From Gammaproteobacteria bacterium (lineage in GTDB: Bacteria; Pseudomonadota; Gammaproteobacteria; Xanthomonadales; Xanthomonadaceae), in NCBI GenBank assembly GCA_030431185.1, contig JAUIJO010000187.1, positions 1 to 5,811 on the forward strand: 5,811 bases of DNA. The letters run 5' to 3'. A program made the position numbers and the translations under genes. This document shows, one piece after another, positions 1 through 5,554 of the stretch (within the stretch, counting starts at the first letter, position 1; the number at the start of each line of letters is the position of its first letter). The notes under the pieces are model-generated. The model saw nothing but the letters and a program-made list of their open reading frames with translations. It had not been told where the DNA came from and ran no database searches.

Positions 1-119
1 GGGCGGCGACGCGGGTCGCGCTGGACTTGGAGCTGGAGGACATCGATCTCTGGCATTGCGGGACGCGGGGTCCGGGGCGTCGATTGTGGCAATGCGCGGC
101 GGCCAGCGGTACCCGTTGA
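1..119 (+). CDS. Possible 3' end of an unidentified + strand gene (partial at left edge)
   Basis: The frame read from base 3 is open from the left edge to a TGA at 117-119 and gives about 38 residues. The first part (about bases 12-56) translates to VALDLELEDIDLWHC and has the pattern expected of a real gene here: G or C at nearly all third positions and few at second positions. The last 20 or so residues are Arg/Gly-rich and less convincing. No family can be recognised from so short a piece. Alternatives are non-coding DNA, or the 5' end of a minus-strand gene starting at the ATG at 56-54 (reading MPEIDVLQLQVQRD), which lacks a visible Shine-Dalgarno sequence. If the + strand reading is right, the gene converges on the peptidase gene and the hairpin at 188-214 lies between the two ends. 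Confidence 0.28.
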   Translation, partial: AATRVALDLELEDIDLWHCGTRGPGRRLWQCAAASGTR

Positions 120-187
120 CAAGCCGGTGGGGAACGCCCATGTCCGCCGTGGTCCGTGCCGGCACCGGGAACGCGGCCCGGAACGAG

Positions 188-214
188 GACGGGCCGGCGA
201 ATGGCCGGCCCGTC
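188..214. terminator. Perfect 11-bp hairpin between gene ends, likely transcription terminator
   Basis: GACGGGCCGGC at 188-198 pairs perfectly with GCCGGCCCGTC at 204-214 around the 5-nt loop GAATG. The stem is almost all G-C. It begins 21 bp past the stop codon of the minus-strand peptidase gene (236), where a terminator would be expected. No U-tract follows on either strand: the minus strand continues CTCGTTCC and the + strand continues with a G-run. It is therefore not a textbook intrinsic terminator. In high-GC genomes, hairpins without U-tracts at gene ends are common and may end transcription or protect the mRNA 3' end. Confidence 0.5.
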
Positions 215-235
215 GGGGGGGAACGCGGGGCCTGC

Positions 236-2266
236 TCAGCCCTGCGAGGTCGCGTCCGGCGCGGCATCCGGCGCCGTGCCGCCATCGGCCGGGGCCGCCG
301 GCGCGGGGGCGGGCACCGCGCTGCTGGCCTGCCAACCGCAGGTCTGGCCTTCGTTCTGCTGCTCCAGCCACTCCTGCAGGGGCGCGAAGTACTCCAGCAC
401 CGCGCCGGCATCCATGCGCTCGCCACCGGTCAGTTCCTTGAGGGTCTGCTGCCAGGGCTGGCTCGCGCCCTTGGCCAGCATCGCCTGGAACTTCTCGCCG
501 GCTTCCTTGTTGCCGTAGAAGCTGCACTGGTACAGCGGGCCTTCGTAGCCGGAGGCGTCGCACAGGGCCTTGTAGAACTGGAACTGCAGCACGTGCGACA
601 GGAAGTAGCGCGTGTACGGGGTGTTGCCCGGCACGTGGTACTTCGCGCCCGGGTCGAAGAACTCCTCGCCGCGCGCCTCGACCGGGGCGACGCCCTGGTA
701 CCTGGCCTTCAGGTCCCACCAGGCCTTGTTGTAGTCGCCCGGCGCGATGGAGCCGTCGAACACGCCCCAGCGCCAGCGGTCGATCATCAGGCCGAAGGGC
801 AGGAACGAGACCTTGGCCAGGGCCATGCGCATCTGGGCGTTGATGAGCGCTTCCTTGCTCTGCTGCTGCTCGTCCACCAGGCCGATCGACTGCAGGTAAT
901 CCGGCGTCATCGACAGCACGATGGTGTCGCCGATGGCTTCGTGGAAGCCGTCGTGCGCGCCCGTCTGGAAGATCGGCGGCTGGTCCTTGTAGAGCATGTA
1001 GTAATAGATGTGGCCGAGCTCGTGGTAGATGGTGGTGAAGTCTTCCTCGTTCGGCTTGATGCACATCTTGGTGCGCACGTCGTCGGCCATGTCCATCGGC
1101 CAGGCACTGGCGTGGCAGACCACGTTGCGGTCGCGCGGCTTGATGAACTGCGTCTTGTCCCAGTAGGTCGCCGGCAACTTGGGCATGCCCAGGGAGGTGT
1201 AGAAGTCCTCGGCGCGCTCGGTCATCTTGCGCGCCGTGGCCAGGTCGGCGTCATGTTCGATCTCGGCGAGGTCGGACGCGTTGCGCTCGCCCTTGTGCCT
1301 GGCCATTTCGGCGGCGAAGTTCTGCTGCCACTGGCTTTCCAGCGCGCCGGTGATGTCGAGGCTGCCGGCGTTCTTGTAGGGCGCCAGGATGTCCCAGAGG
1401 TTGCCCCAGTCCTGTTGCCACATGTTGCCCATCAGGTGCGCGGGCAGCATGCCGCCGGCCACCTCGCCCTTGTCCTCGCCGTACTTGGCGTCGAGGCGCG
1501 TGCGGGTGTAACAGTGCAACTGCTCGTACAAAGGCTTGACCTGGCCCCAGAGGCGATCGGTCTCCGCGGCGATCTCGGCGGGCGTCATGTCGTAGCCCGA
1601 ACGCCACATCTCGCCGGCGTCGGCGTAGCCCATCTCCTGCGCGCCTTCGTTGACCAGTTCGACGAAGCGGGTGTAGTCCTTGCGCATCGGCTGGGCGATC
1701 GTGTGCCATCCGCGCCACGCCTCGAGCTGGTCGTCGTAGTCGCGGTCGCTGCGCAGGACGTCCTCGAGCTCGCCGAGCTGGCGGCAGCTGCGTGCGTCGC
1801 CTTCGCCGGTGCAGTACTCGCCCTCGCCGTACATGGCCTCCATGCTCGCCGCGATCTTCGTCAGCTCCGAGAGCTTGGCCGGGTCCTTGGGGGCCGGCAT
1901 CGAGGTGCTCAGCTTGAGCAGCTGGATGGCGCGCGCGGTCTGCGGCGACATCTCCTGGCCTTCGAACTTCCGGGCCTGCTCGATCCAGCTGTTGAGCTGG
2001 GTGAGCATGCGTTCGTTGGCCTTGGACGAGATCAGCTGGCTGTCGCTGTTGATGTAGGTCGAGGCGATCCACTGCGCGGAGGTCATCTCCGGATACATGG
2101 CGCGCATCTCGTCGTTGACGCGGGCGACGAACTGGTCGGCGGTCTCGCCCTTCGGAGCGGTCGAGGTACGGGTGCCGGCGTCGTCGCCGGCCTCCTTGTT
2201 GCAGCCGGCCAGGCCGATGACGGCCGCGGTGATGCCGAGCGCGAGCAGGGCGCGGACAGGTTTCAT
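236..2266 (-). CDS. M2-family (ACE-like) peptidyl-dipeptidase, predicted lipoprotein
   Basis: A 676-residue zinc peptidase related to angiotensin-converting enzyme; the family removes dipeptides from the C-terminus of oligopeptides. Residues 1-21 are a lipoprotein signal with lipobox LAGC, Cys22 being the lipidation site. Asn rather than Asp follows it, so outer-membrane sorting and a periplasm-facing enzyme are likely. The zinc site is HELGH (415-419), with Glu416 catalytic and Glu443 in FHEAIGD as third ligand. The 24-residue spacing equals that of ACE. Other ACE active-site counterparts are present: HASAW (385-389), Lys542, His544, Tyr551, Tyr554, and Arg553, which matches the ACE chloride-binding Arg. 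Cysteine pairs 152/161, 384/402 and 569/581 match the three ACE disulfides, which fits an exported protein. After the catalytic domain (ending near Trp645) comes an Ala/Pro/Asp-rich tail at 647-676. AGGAG lies 9 nt before the ATG. The substrate is unknown; peptide scavenging is an inference. The family assignment is very secure. Confidence 0.96.
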   Translation of the reverse strand: MKPVRALLALGITAAVIGLAGCNKEAGDDAGTRTSTAPKGETADQFVARVNDEMRAMYPEMTSAQWIASTYINSDSQLISSKANERMLTQLNSWIEQARKFEGQEMSPQTARAIQLLKLSTSMPAPKDPAKLSELTKIAASMEAMYGEGEYCTGEGDARSCRQLGELEDVLRSDRDYDDQLEAWRGWHTIAQPMRKDYTRFVELVNEGAQEMGYADAGEMWRSGYDMTPAEIAAETDRLWGQVKPLYEQLHCYTRTRLDAKYGEDKGEVAGGMLPAHLMGNMWQQDWGNLWDILAPYKNAGSLDITGALESQWQQNFAAEMARHKGERNASDLAEIEHDADLATARKMTERAEDFYTSLGMPKLPATYWDKTQFIKPRDRNVVCHASAWPMDMADDVRTKMCIKPNEEDFTTIYHELGHIYYYMLYKDQPPIFQTGAHDGFHEAIGDTIVLSMTPDYLQSIGLVDEQQQSKEALINAQMRMALAKVSFLPFGLMIDRWRWGVFDGSIAPGDYNKAWWDLKARYQGVAPVEARGEEFFDPGAKYHVPGNTPYTRYFLSHVLQFQFYKALCDASGYEGPLYQCSFYGNKEAGEKFQAMLAKGASQPWQQTLKELTGGERMDAGAVLEYFAPLQEWLEQQNEGQTCGWQASSAVPAPAPAAPADGGTAPDAAPDATSQG

Positions 2267-2312
2267 GGATGGAGTCTCCTCGAACGGATCGCGCCGATGC
2301 GCTGAAAACGCA

Positions 2313-2341
2313 AGGCTAGAGGCGGTTCAAGGGTGGCGCAA
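2313..2341 (-). promoter_or_regulatory. Candidate sigma70-type promoter for the M2 peptidase gene
   Basis: On the minus strand, TTGCGC (2341-2336) and TAGCCT (2318-2313) are separated by exactly 17 bp and lie about 45-75 bp upstream of the peptidase ATG. Both boxes are weak: TTG of the -35 consensus, and TA plus final T of the -10. An alternative -35, TTGAAC (2330-2325), is nearer consensus but lacks a good -10 at the right distance. The 98-bp gap from the upstream gene's stop makes a separate promoter plausible. The call rests on pattern alone. Confidence 0.33.
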
Positions 2342-2364
2342 GTGCGCGTCGGCGGGTGGCCCGG

Positions 2365-2850
2365 TCAGGCCCCGGGGGGCGGCACGAGTTCGCGGGACGG
2401 CAGTTCGACCAGCCCCCTGGCCTGCAGCCAGGCCCATGCCGCGTCCGCGTCGCGATCGAAATAGGCCCGCGCCGAGCCCAGCCGGAAGGTATAGCCCCAG
2501 CTGTCCATGTCGGCCAGGATGCGCTCGCGGCCCACGCCGGGCAACGCGTCGCCCAGCAACGCCTGCAGCACGCAGACGGCGTCCTCTTCCTCGACCGAAT
2601 CGGTGGCGTCGGTATGGACGCAGGCCCTTCGCTCGGGCGGCAGGACGATGAGGTGGCCGGCTTCGTGCAGCAGGGAGTGCAGTGGCGTGTCGCCGCGCGC
2701 GTACACGGTGCTGCCGACCAGTCCGGCCTCGCATCCGCCCCAGTAGCTGCCGGGGATCGGCGCGCCGTCGGCGACGCGCTCGAGGCGGAGGCCATAGGCC
2801 GCCAGCAGCGCGGCGACGGCTTCGTGTTCGATGTCGGCGAGGGTCAGCAT
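2365..2850 (-). CDS. Uncharacterised 161-residue protein with HEAGH zinc-metallopeptidase-like motif
   Basis: Function unknown. The central feature is HEAGH at residues 62-66 inside LHSLLHEAGHLIV, a typical hydrophobic helix carrying the HExxH zinc motif. An acidic EEED cluster at 87-90 lies 21-24 residues downstream, where gluzincin-type enzymes place a third Glu ligand. The flanking segments GSYWGGCEAGLVG (34-46) and DMDSWGYTFRLGSAR (114-128) look like conserved blocks of a small proteobacterial family, though this is from memory of such proteins and not a search. There is no signal peptide or membrane segment, so a cytoplasmic location is likely. The ATG at 2850 has no Shine-Dalgarno sequence; no in-frame ATG, GTG or TTG exists between it and the minE stop, 93 nt upstream in the same frame. 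It follows minE on the same strand with no visible promoter between, suggesting transcription with the min genes. Its coding pattern is convincing; an actual peptidase activity is not established. Confidence 0.82.
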   Translation of the reverse strand: MLTLADIEHEAVAALLAAYGLRLERVADGAPIPGSYWGGCEAGLVGSTVYARGDTPLHSLLHEAGHLIVLPPERRACVHTDATDSVEEEDAVCVLQALLGDALPGVGRERILADMDSWGYTFRLGSARAYFDRDADAAWAWLQARGLVELPSRELVPPPGA

Positions 2851-2940
2851 GGACCGCTGGCGCGGGCGGAGGCGAGGGGGCAGCGGGACCGGTGCGTTCG
2901 ACCATGGCCCGCTTCCCGCTTCTCCATTCCCGCGCGTCCT

Positions 2941-3201
2941 TCAGGCCTGGGCGGGGTTCTCGGGCAGCGAGACCGAGATGTCCAGCACCTTGTTGTCGCC
3001 TTCGCCGATCAGGTCGACCTTGACCGCCTCGGCATCGACGTTGACGTACTTGCGGATCACCTCCAGCAGCTCGCGCTGCAGGGTGGGCAGGTAGTCGGGG
3101 CCGCCGCGGGTGGCCCGCTCGTGGGCGACGATGATCCGCAGTCGATCCTTGGCGACCGACGCGGTCTGCTTCTTGGCCAGCAGGAAGTCGAACAATCCCA
3201 T
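2941..3201 (-). CDS. minE: Cell division topological specificity factor MinE
   Basis: An 86-residue MinE, close to the usual 88. It binds MinD, displaces MinC and stimulates ATP hydrolysis, driving pole-to-pole oscillation at the inner membrane. The N-terminus MGLFDFLL is the membrane-binding segment. Residues 13-30 (around TASVAKDRLRIIVAHERA) form the MinD-contacting helix, closely matching the E. coli region TANIAKERLQIIVAERR. YLPTLQRELLEVIRKYV (37-53) and the following strands form the topological specificity and dimerisation domain. Start choice: the minus strand reads GGAGG-TTG-ATG-ATG. The ATG at 3201 lies 6 nt after GGAGG and gives the family-typical MGLFDF start. The ATG at 3204, overlapping the minD stop, is only 3 nt away, and the TTG at 3207 is adjacent. 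Its Shine-Dalgarno lies inside the last minD codons, so translation is probably coupled. Identity is very secure; the start is less so by one or two codons. Confidence 0.96.
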   Translation of the reverse strand: MGLFDFLLAKKQTASVAKDRLRIIVAHERATRGGPDYLPTLQRELLEVIRKYVNVDAEAVKVDLIGEGDNKVLDISVSLPENPAQA

Positions 3202-3203
3202 CA

Positions 3204-4013
3204 TCAACCTCCGAACATCTTGCTGAAGAAGCCCTTCTTCTCGACGGTCGTGAAGCGCATCGGGCGGGTATCGCCGAGCAGGCGGGCGACGGCATCGTCG
3301 TAGGCCTGCGAGGCATCGGATTCGGTGTCGAGGATGACCGGCTCGCCCTTGTTGGAGGCATTGAGCACGTCGCCGGACTCGGGGATCACGCCGATGGTCT
3401 TCAGTCCCAGGATCTCCTCGACGTCGCCGACGCTGAGCATCTCGCCGGTCTCGACGCGCTTGGGGCTGTAGCGGGTGAGCAGCAGGTGTTCCTTGACCCG
3501 TTCACCGTTCTCGGCACGCCGGGTCTTGGACGAGAGCAGGCCCAGGATGCGGTCGGAATCGCGCACCGAGGACACTTCCGGGTTGACCACGACCACCGCC
3601 TGGTCGGAGAAGTACATCGCCAGGTAGGCGCCCTTCTCGATGCCGGCGGGGGAGTCGCAGACGATGTAGTCGAAGCCTTCGTCGGCCATCTCCTTGAGCA
3701 CCTTCTCGACGCCTTCCATGGTCAGCGCGTCCTTGTCGCGGGTCTGCGATGCGGCCAGGACGTAGAGGTTGTCGAAGCGCTTGTCCTTGATCATCGACTG
3801 CTTGAGCGTGGACTCGCCATTGACGACATTGACGAAGTCGTACACCACCCGCCGCTCGCAGCCCATGATGAGGTCGAGGTTGCGCAGGCCGACGTCGAAG
3901 TCGATGACGGCCACCTTGTGTCCGCGGCGCGCGAGCCCGCACGCGAGGCTGGCGCTGGTGGTGGTCTTGCCGACGCCGCCCTTGCCAGACGTGACTACGA
4001 TGATTTCGGCCAA
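3204..4013 (-). CDS. minD: Septum site-determining ATPase MinD
   Basis: MinD is the ATP-dependent membrane switch of the Min system. Bound to ATP it dimerises, attaches to the inner membrane and recruits MinC; MinE triggers hydrolysis and release. With the start used here it has 269 residues (270 in E. coli). The deviant Walker A motif GKGGVGKTT carries Lys11 and Lys16, Asp38/Asp40 lie in VIDFD, and the Walker B Asp120 is in VCDSPAG. All fall at the E. coli numbers. NLDLIMGCERRVVYDFVNV (45-63) and PEVSSVRDSDRI (145-156) are family signatures. The C-terminal EKKGFFSKMFGG is the amphipathic membrane-targeting helix. Start choice: a TTG at 4013 gives MAEIIVVTSG, matching the family N-terminus, with GGAGGA 7 nt upstream. 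The TTG at 4019 would add two residues and sit too close to that site. The gene follows minC by 25 bp. Confidence 0.96.
   Translation of the reverse strand: MAEIIVVTSGKGGVGKTTTSASLACGLARRGHKVAVIDFDVGLRNLDLIMGCERRVVYDFVNVVNGESTLKQSMIKDKRFDNLYVLAASQTRDKDALTMEGVEKVLKEMADEGFDYIVCDSPAGIEKGAYLAMYFSDQAVVVVNPEVSSVRDSDRILGLLSSKTRRAENGERVKEHLLLTRYSPKRVETGEMLSVGDVEEILGLKTIGVIPESGDVLNASNKGEPVILDTESDASQAYDDAVARLLGDTRPMRFTTVEKKGFFSKMFGG
3208..3212 (-). promoter_or_regulatory. Shine-Dalgarno GGAGG for minE, embedded in the end of minD
   Basis: GGAGG on the minus strand is formed by the final Gly-Gly codons of minD (GGA GGT). It lies 6 nt upstream of the ATG at 3201, the spacing that favours that start over the two preceding in-frame start-like codons at 3204 and 3207. 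A ribosome ending minD would cover this site, so minE initiation is likely linked to minD termination. Confidence 0.7.
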
Positions 4014-4020
4014 GTTCAAT

Positions 4021-4026
4021 TCCTCC
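4021..4026 (-). promoter_or_regulatory. Shine-Dalgarno GGAGGA for minD, deciding its TTG start
   Basis: GGAGGA lies on the minus strand in the 25-bp gap between minC and minD. It is 7 nt from the TTG at 4013 and only 1 nt from the TTG at 4019. No ATG or GTG exists in this frame near the conserved N-terminus, so minD must begin at a TTG, and spacing selects the one at 4013. Confidence 0.75.
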
Positions 4027-4038
4027 GGTGGTGCGGCA

Positions 4039-4809
4039 TCAGTCGAGTGCCGCGATTTTTAGTTGTTGGTCTTCCAGCCAGACCTGCACGGCTTTTCCGC
4101 GCAGGTCGGAGGGGATGTCTTCGAGCACCCGGTAGTGGCCGGCGATCGCCACCAGCTCGGCATGGAACTCACGGCAGAAGATACGGGCTTGTTCGTTGCC
4201 CTGCGCGCCGGCCAGGGCGCGACCGCGCAGCGGACCGTAGATATGGACCGATCCGTCTGCGATGACCTCGGCGCCGGCGCCCACCGGGGACAGGACGGTC
4301 AGGTCGCGGTTGTCGGCATAGACCTGCTGTCCGGACCGGACCGGCGCGGACTGGATCTTGCCGGGGTTGCCGCCGGTCGGCGCGGGCGCCGGGACCGGGT
4401 TTGCGCCTGCCGGGGCGGCCGCGGCGGCGGGTTCGGAGGGGGCGGGCGGGGCGGCGCCATCGGCGCGCTCGTACTGGGCGCGGAACTTGGCCAGCAGCGG
4501 AAGGCCGAGGGCCTCGGACAGGCGTTCGGTCTCCGTCGTGCCATAGGCCAGCGCGACCGGCAGCACGCCGGCCTCGACCAGTCCGTCGATCAGCGCCCGG
4601 GCGGTCGCGGCGTCGGGTACCTGGGACAGCCCGCCGAAGTCGATCACCACCGCGGCGCGCGCGAACAGCCGTGGCGCGCGCTGCACGCGCTGGCGCATCT
4701 CTTCCGCAAGGCGGGCGACATCCATGGAGCGGATGCGCAGATTGGCAATGCCGACCTGGCCGATCTTGAGCTCGCCGGCCTGCTCGTAGTCCATCGCCGC
4801 TGCACTCAT
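4039..4809 (-). CDS. minC: Septum site-determining protein MinC
   Basis: MinC inhibits FtsZ polymerisation away from mid-cell. It is cytosolic and is carried to the membrane by MinD. The product has 256 residues. The N-terminal FtsZ-antagonist domain spans about 1-115 (including LARLAEEM-like VARLAEEM and VVIDFGG at 54-60). An Ala/Pro-rich linker with almost no charge follows at about 118-148. The C-terminal MinD-binding beta-helix domain covers about 150-256. The latter carries the family signature: RSGQQVYADNRDL (158-170), GAEVIADGSVHIYGPLRGRA (179-198), AGAQGNEQARIFC (200-212) and AELVAIAGHY (217-226), all matching E. coli MinC closely. The start at 4809 overlaps the GNAT stop as ATGA (4 bp), indicating translational coupling, and no Shine-Dalgarno is seen. 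An ATG five codons in (4794) is possible. The longer upstream extension to 4920 is rejected because it lies within the GNAT gene and is Pro/Arg-rich noise. Confidence 0.95.
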   Translation of the reverse strand: MSAAAMDYEQAGELKIGQVGIANLRIRSMDVARLAEEMRQRVQRAPRLFARAAVVIDFGGLSQVPDAATARALIDGLVEAGVLPVALAYGTTETERLSEALGLPLLAKFRAQYERADGAAPPAPSEPAAAAAPAGANPVPAPAPTGGNPGKIQSAPVRSGQQVYADNRDLTVLSPVGAGAEVIADGSVHIYGPLRGRALAGAQGNEQARIFCREFHAELVAIAGHYRVLEDIPSDLRGKAVQVWLEDQQLKIAALD

Positions 4810-5405
4810 CGGCCGGTGCCCGTCAGGCGGGTCGGGTGGGCGAGGTGCGCGCGGGTACGTACCCAGGGTGCGTCCGGGAGGTTGCCCGCGTAGGTATCGC
4901 GGACCCAGGCATAGCTGCACAGGGGCTTCATCAGCATGGCGGCGCGGACGTTGACGTCCGGCATGACGTGCTGCCCGATCTCGCGGAAGCCGAAGCTGCC
5001 GTGGAACAGCAGGGCCGGGTCGTGGCCGCCCTCGAGGAAGACCTCGCAGGCCATCTGCGGGTAGCGCAGCTCGGCGTAGCTCTGCGCGTCGGCGTAGAGC
5101 GCGCGGCCGACACCGCCTCCCCGGCGCCGGCTGGCGACGACGATGCGGTCGATGTAGAAGAAGTCGGCGTGGCGGTCGCGGAACCAGTTGAAATTGCTGC
5201 TCTCGTGCACGGAACGACTGCCCACGCCGATCATGAAACCGGCCAGCGTGCCATCGCGCAGGGCGACGCGGAAATACTCGGCGGTATCGAAGAAGCGGCG
5301 CACCCGCGCCGCATCAAGCGGCAGGATCGCGGGGCCGGCGGCGTTGTTGAGGGCAAGGACGGAATCCAGCTCGTGCTCGTGCACGTCGCGGACGACGATC
5401 GACAT
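4806..5405 (-). CDS. GNAT-family N-acetyltransferase, first gene of the min cluster
   Basis: A 199-residue GNAT protein, predicted to transfer an acetyl group from acetyl-CoA to an amine; the acceptor cannot be told from sequence. FFYIDRIVVASRRRGGGVGRAL (82-103) holds strand beta4 and the motif A loop, with the acetyl-CoA pyrophosphate-binding RxxGxG as Arg95-Gly98-Gly100. CEVFLEGGHDPALLFHGSFGF (120-140) matches motif B, ending in the typical 'GF' turn. The N-terminal VVRDVHEHELDSVLALNN (4-21) is the usual first strand and helix. It is cytosolic, with no signal peptide. The start at 5405 has GGAG 6 nt upstream and aligns with the domain start. An ATG at 5417 (four more residues, AGGA 5 nt away) is nearly as good. 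The ATG at 5480 is rejected because it lies upstream of the candidate -10 box. Its stop overlaps the minC start by 4 bp. The similarity to ribosomal-protein or small-molecule acetylases is too general to name a gene. Confidence 0.9.
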   Translation of the reverse strand: MSIVVRDVHEHELDSVLALNNAAGPAILPLDAARVRRFFDTAEYFRVALRDGTLAGFMIGVGSRSVHESSNFNWFRDRHADFFYIDRIVVASRRRGGGVGRALYADAQSYAELRYPQMACEVFLEGGHDPALLFHGSFGFREIGQHVMPDVNVRAAMLMKPLCSYAWVRDTYAGNLPDAPWVRTRAHLAHPTRLTGTGR

Positions 5406-5438
5406 TCCTGACTCCATGGGGTTCCTGGCCGGTAGCGT

Positions 5439-5448
5439 GGGGCGCCCC
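5439..5448. repeat. 10-bp perfect palindrome in the GNAT-minCDE leader
   Basis: GGGGCGCCCC is a perfect palindrome located between the predicted transcription start (about 5453) and the GNAT start codon. It could be a regulator site or a chance result of high GC. A second 10-bp palindrome, GGCCCGGGCC, lies at 5504-5513, upstream of the candidate -35 box. No known operator consensus is recognised in either. Confidence 0.25.
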
Positions 5449-5459
5449 GGCAATGCGGG

Positions 5460-5488
5460 ATTATCGCATGGCGCGGGCATCCCGGCGA
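5460..5488 (-). promoter_or_regulatory. Candidate promoter for the GNAT-minCDE operon
   Basis: On the minus strand, GATAAT (5465-5460) matches the -10 consensus at 5 of 6 bases, the best such hexamer in the divergent region. A weak -35, TCGCCG (5488-5483), sits exactly 17 bp upstream. Transcription would start near 5453, giving a leader of roughly 48 nt before the GNAT ATG at 5405. No promoter of this quality is visible between the GNAT gene and minE, so this is the likely main promoter for the min genes. Confidence 0.5.
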
Positions 5489-5554
5489 CTCCATCCGACG
5501 TCCGGCCCGGGCCTCCGGCATGACTTTCGGGCGGCCCTGTCCCCCTGCAATGCC

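Noticed and set aside
56..2305. 749-residue open frame on the + strand across the whole peptidase gene
   Set aside because: It is the antisense of a certain M2 peptidase gene. Long stop-free antisense frames are expected at this GC content; the product is Leu/Val/Arg/His-rich with no domain or motif.
2356..3303. 315-residue + strand open frame over minE and the HEAGH gene
   Set aside because: Antisense shadow of two well-supported minus-strand genes, with low-complexity composition and no recognisable family.
2327..3361. 344-residue minus-strand open frame crossing minD, minE and the HEAGH gene in another frame
   Set aside because: Arg/Pro/Ala-rich out-of-frame translation overlapping three genes whose own frames carry clear family motifs.
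3486..4265. 259-residue + strand open frame opposite minD and minC
   Set aside because: Antisense shadow of conserved min genes, without a Shine-Dalgarno or domain.
4810..4920. N-terminal extension of MinC to an upstream start at 4920
   Set aside because: The extra 37 residues are Pro/Arg-rich, lie within the GNAT gene and have no counterpart in MinC. The ATG at 4809 in the 4-bp overlap fits family length.
4836..5411. 191-residue + strand open frame opposite the GNAT gene
   Set aside because: Its regular Val/Ala/Asp/His pattern is the mirror of the GNAT coding bias. The GNAT frame has the acetyl-CoA motif, so this is a shadow.
5406..5480. Extension of the GNAT protein to the ATG at 5480
   Set aside because: The added residues are Pro-rich, unlike a GNAT start, and the codons lie upstream of and across the best -10 box (5460-5465).
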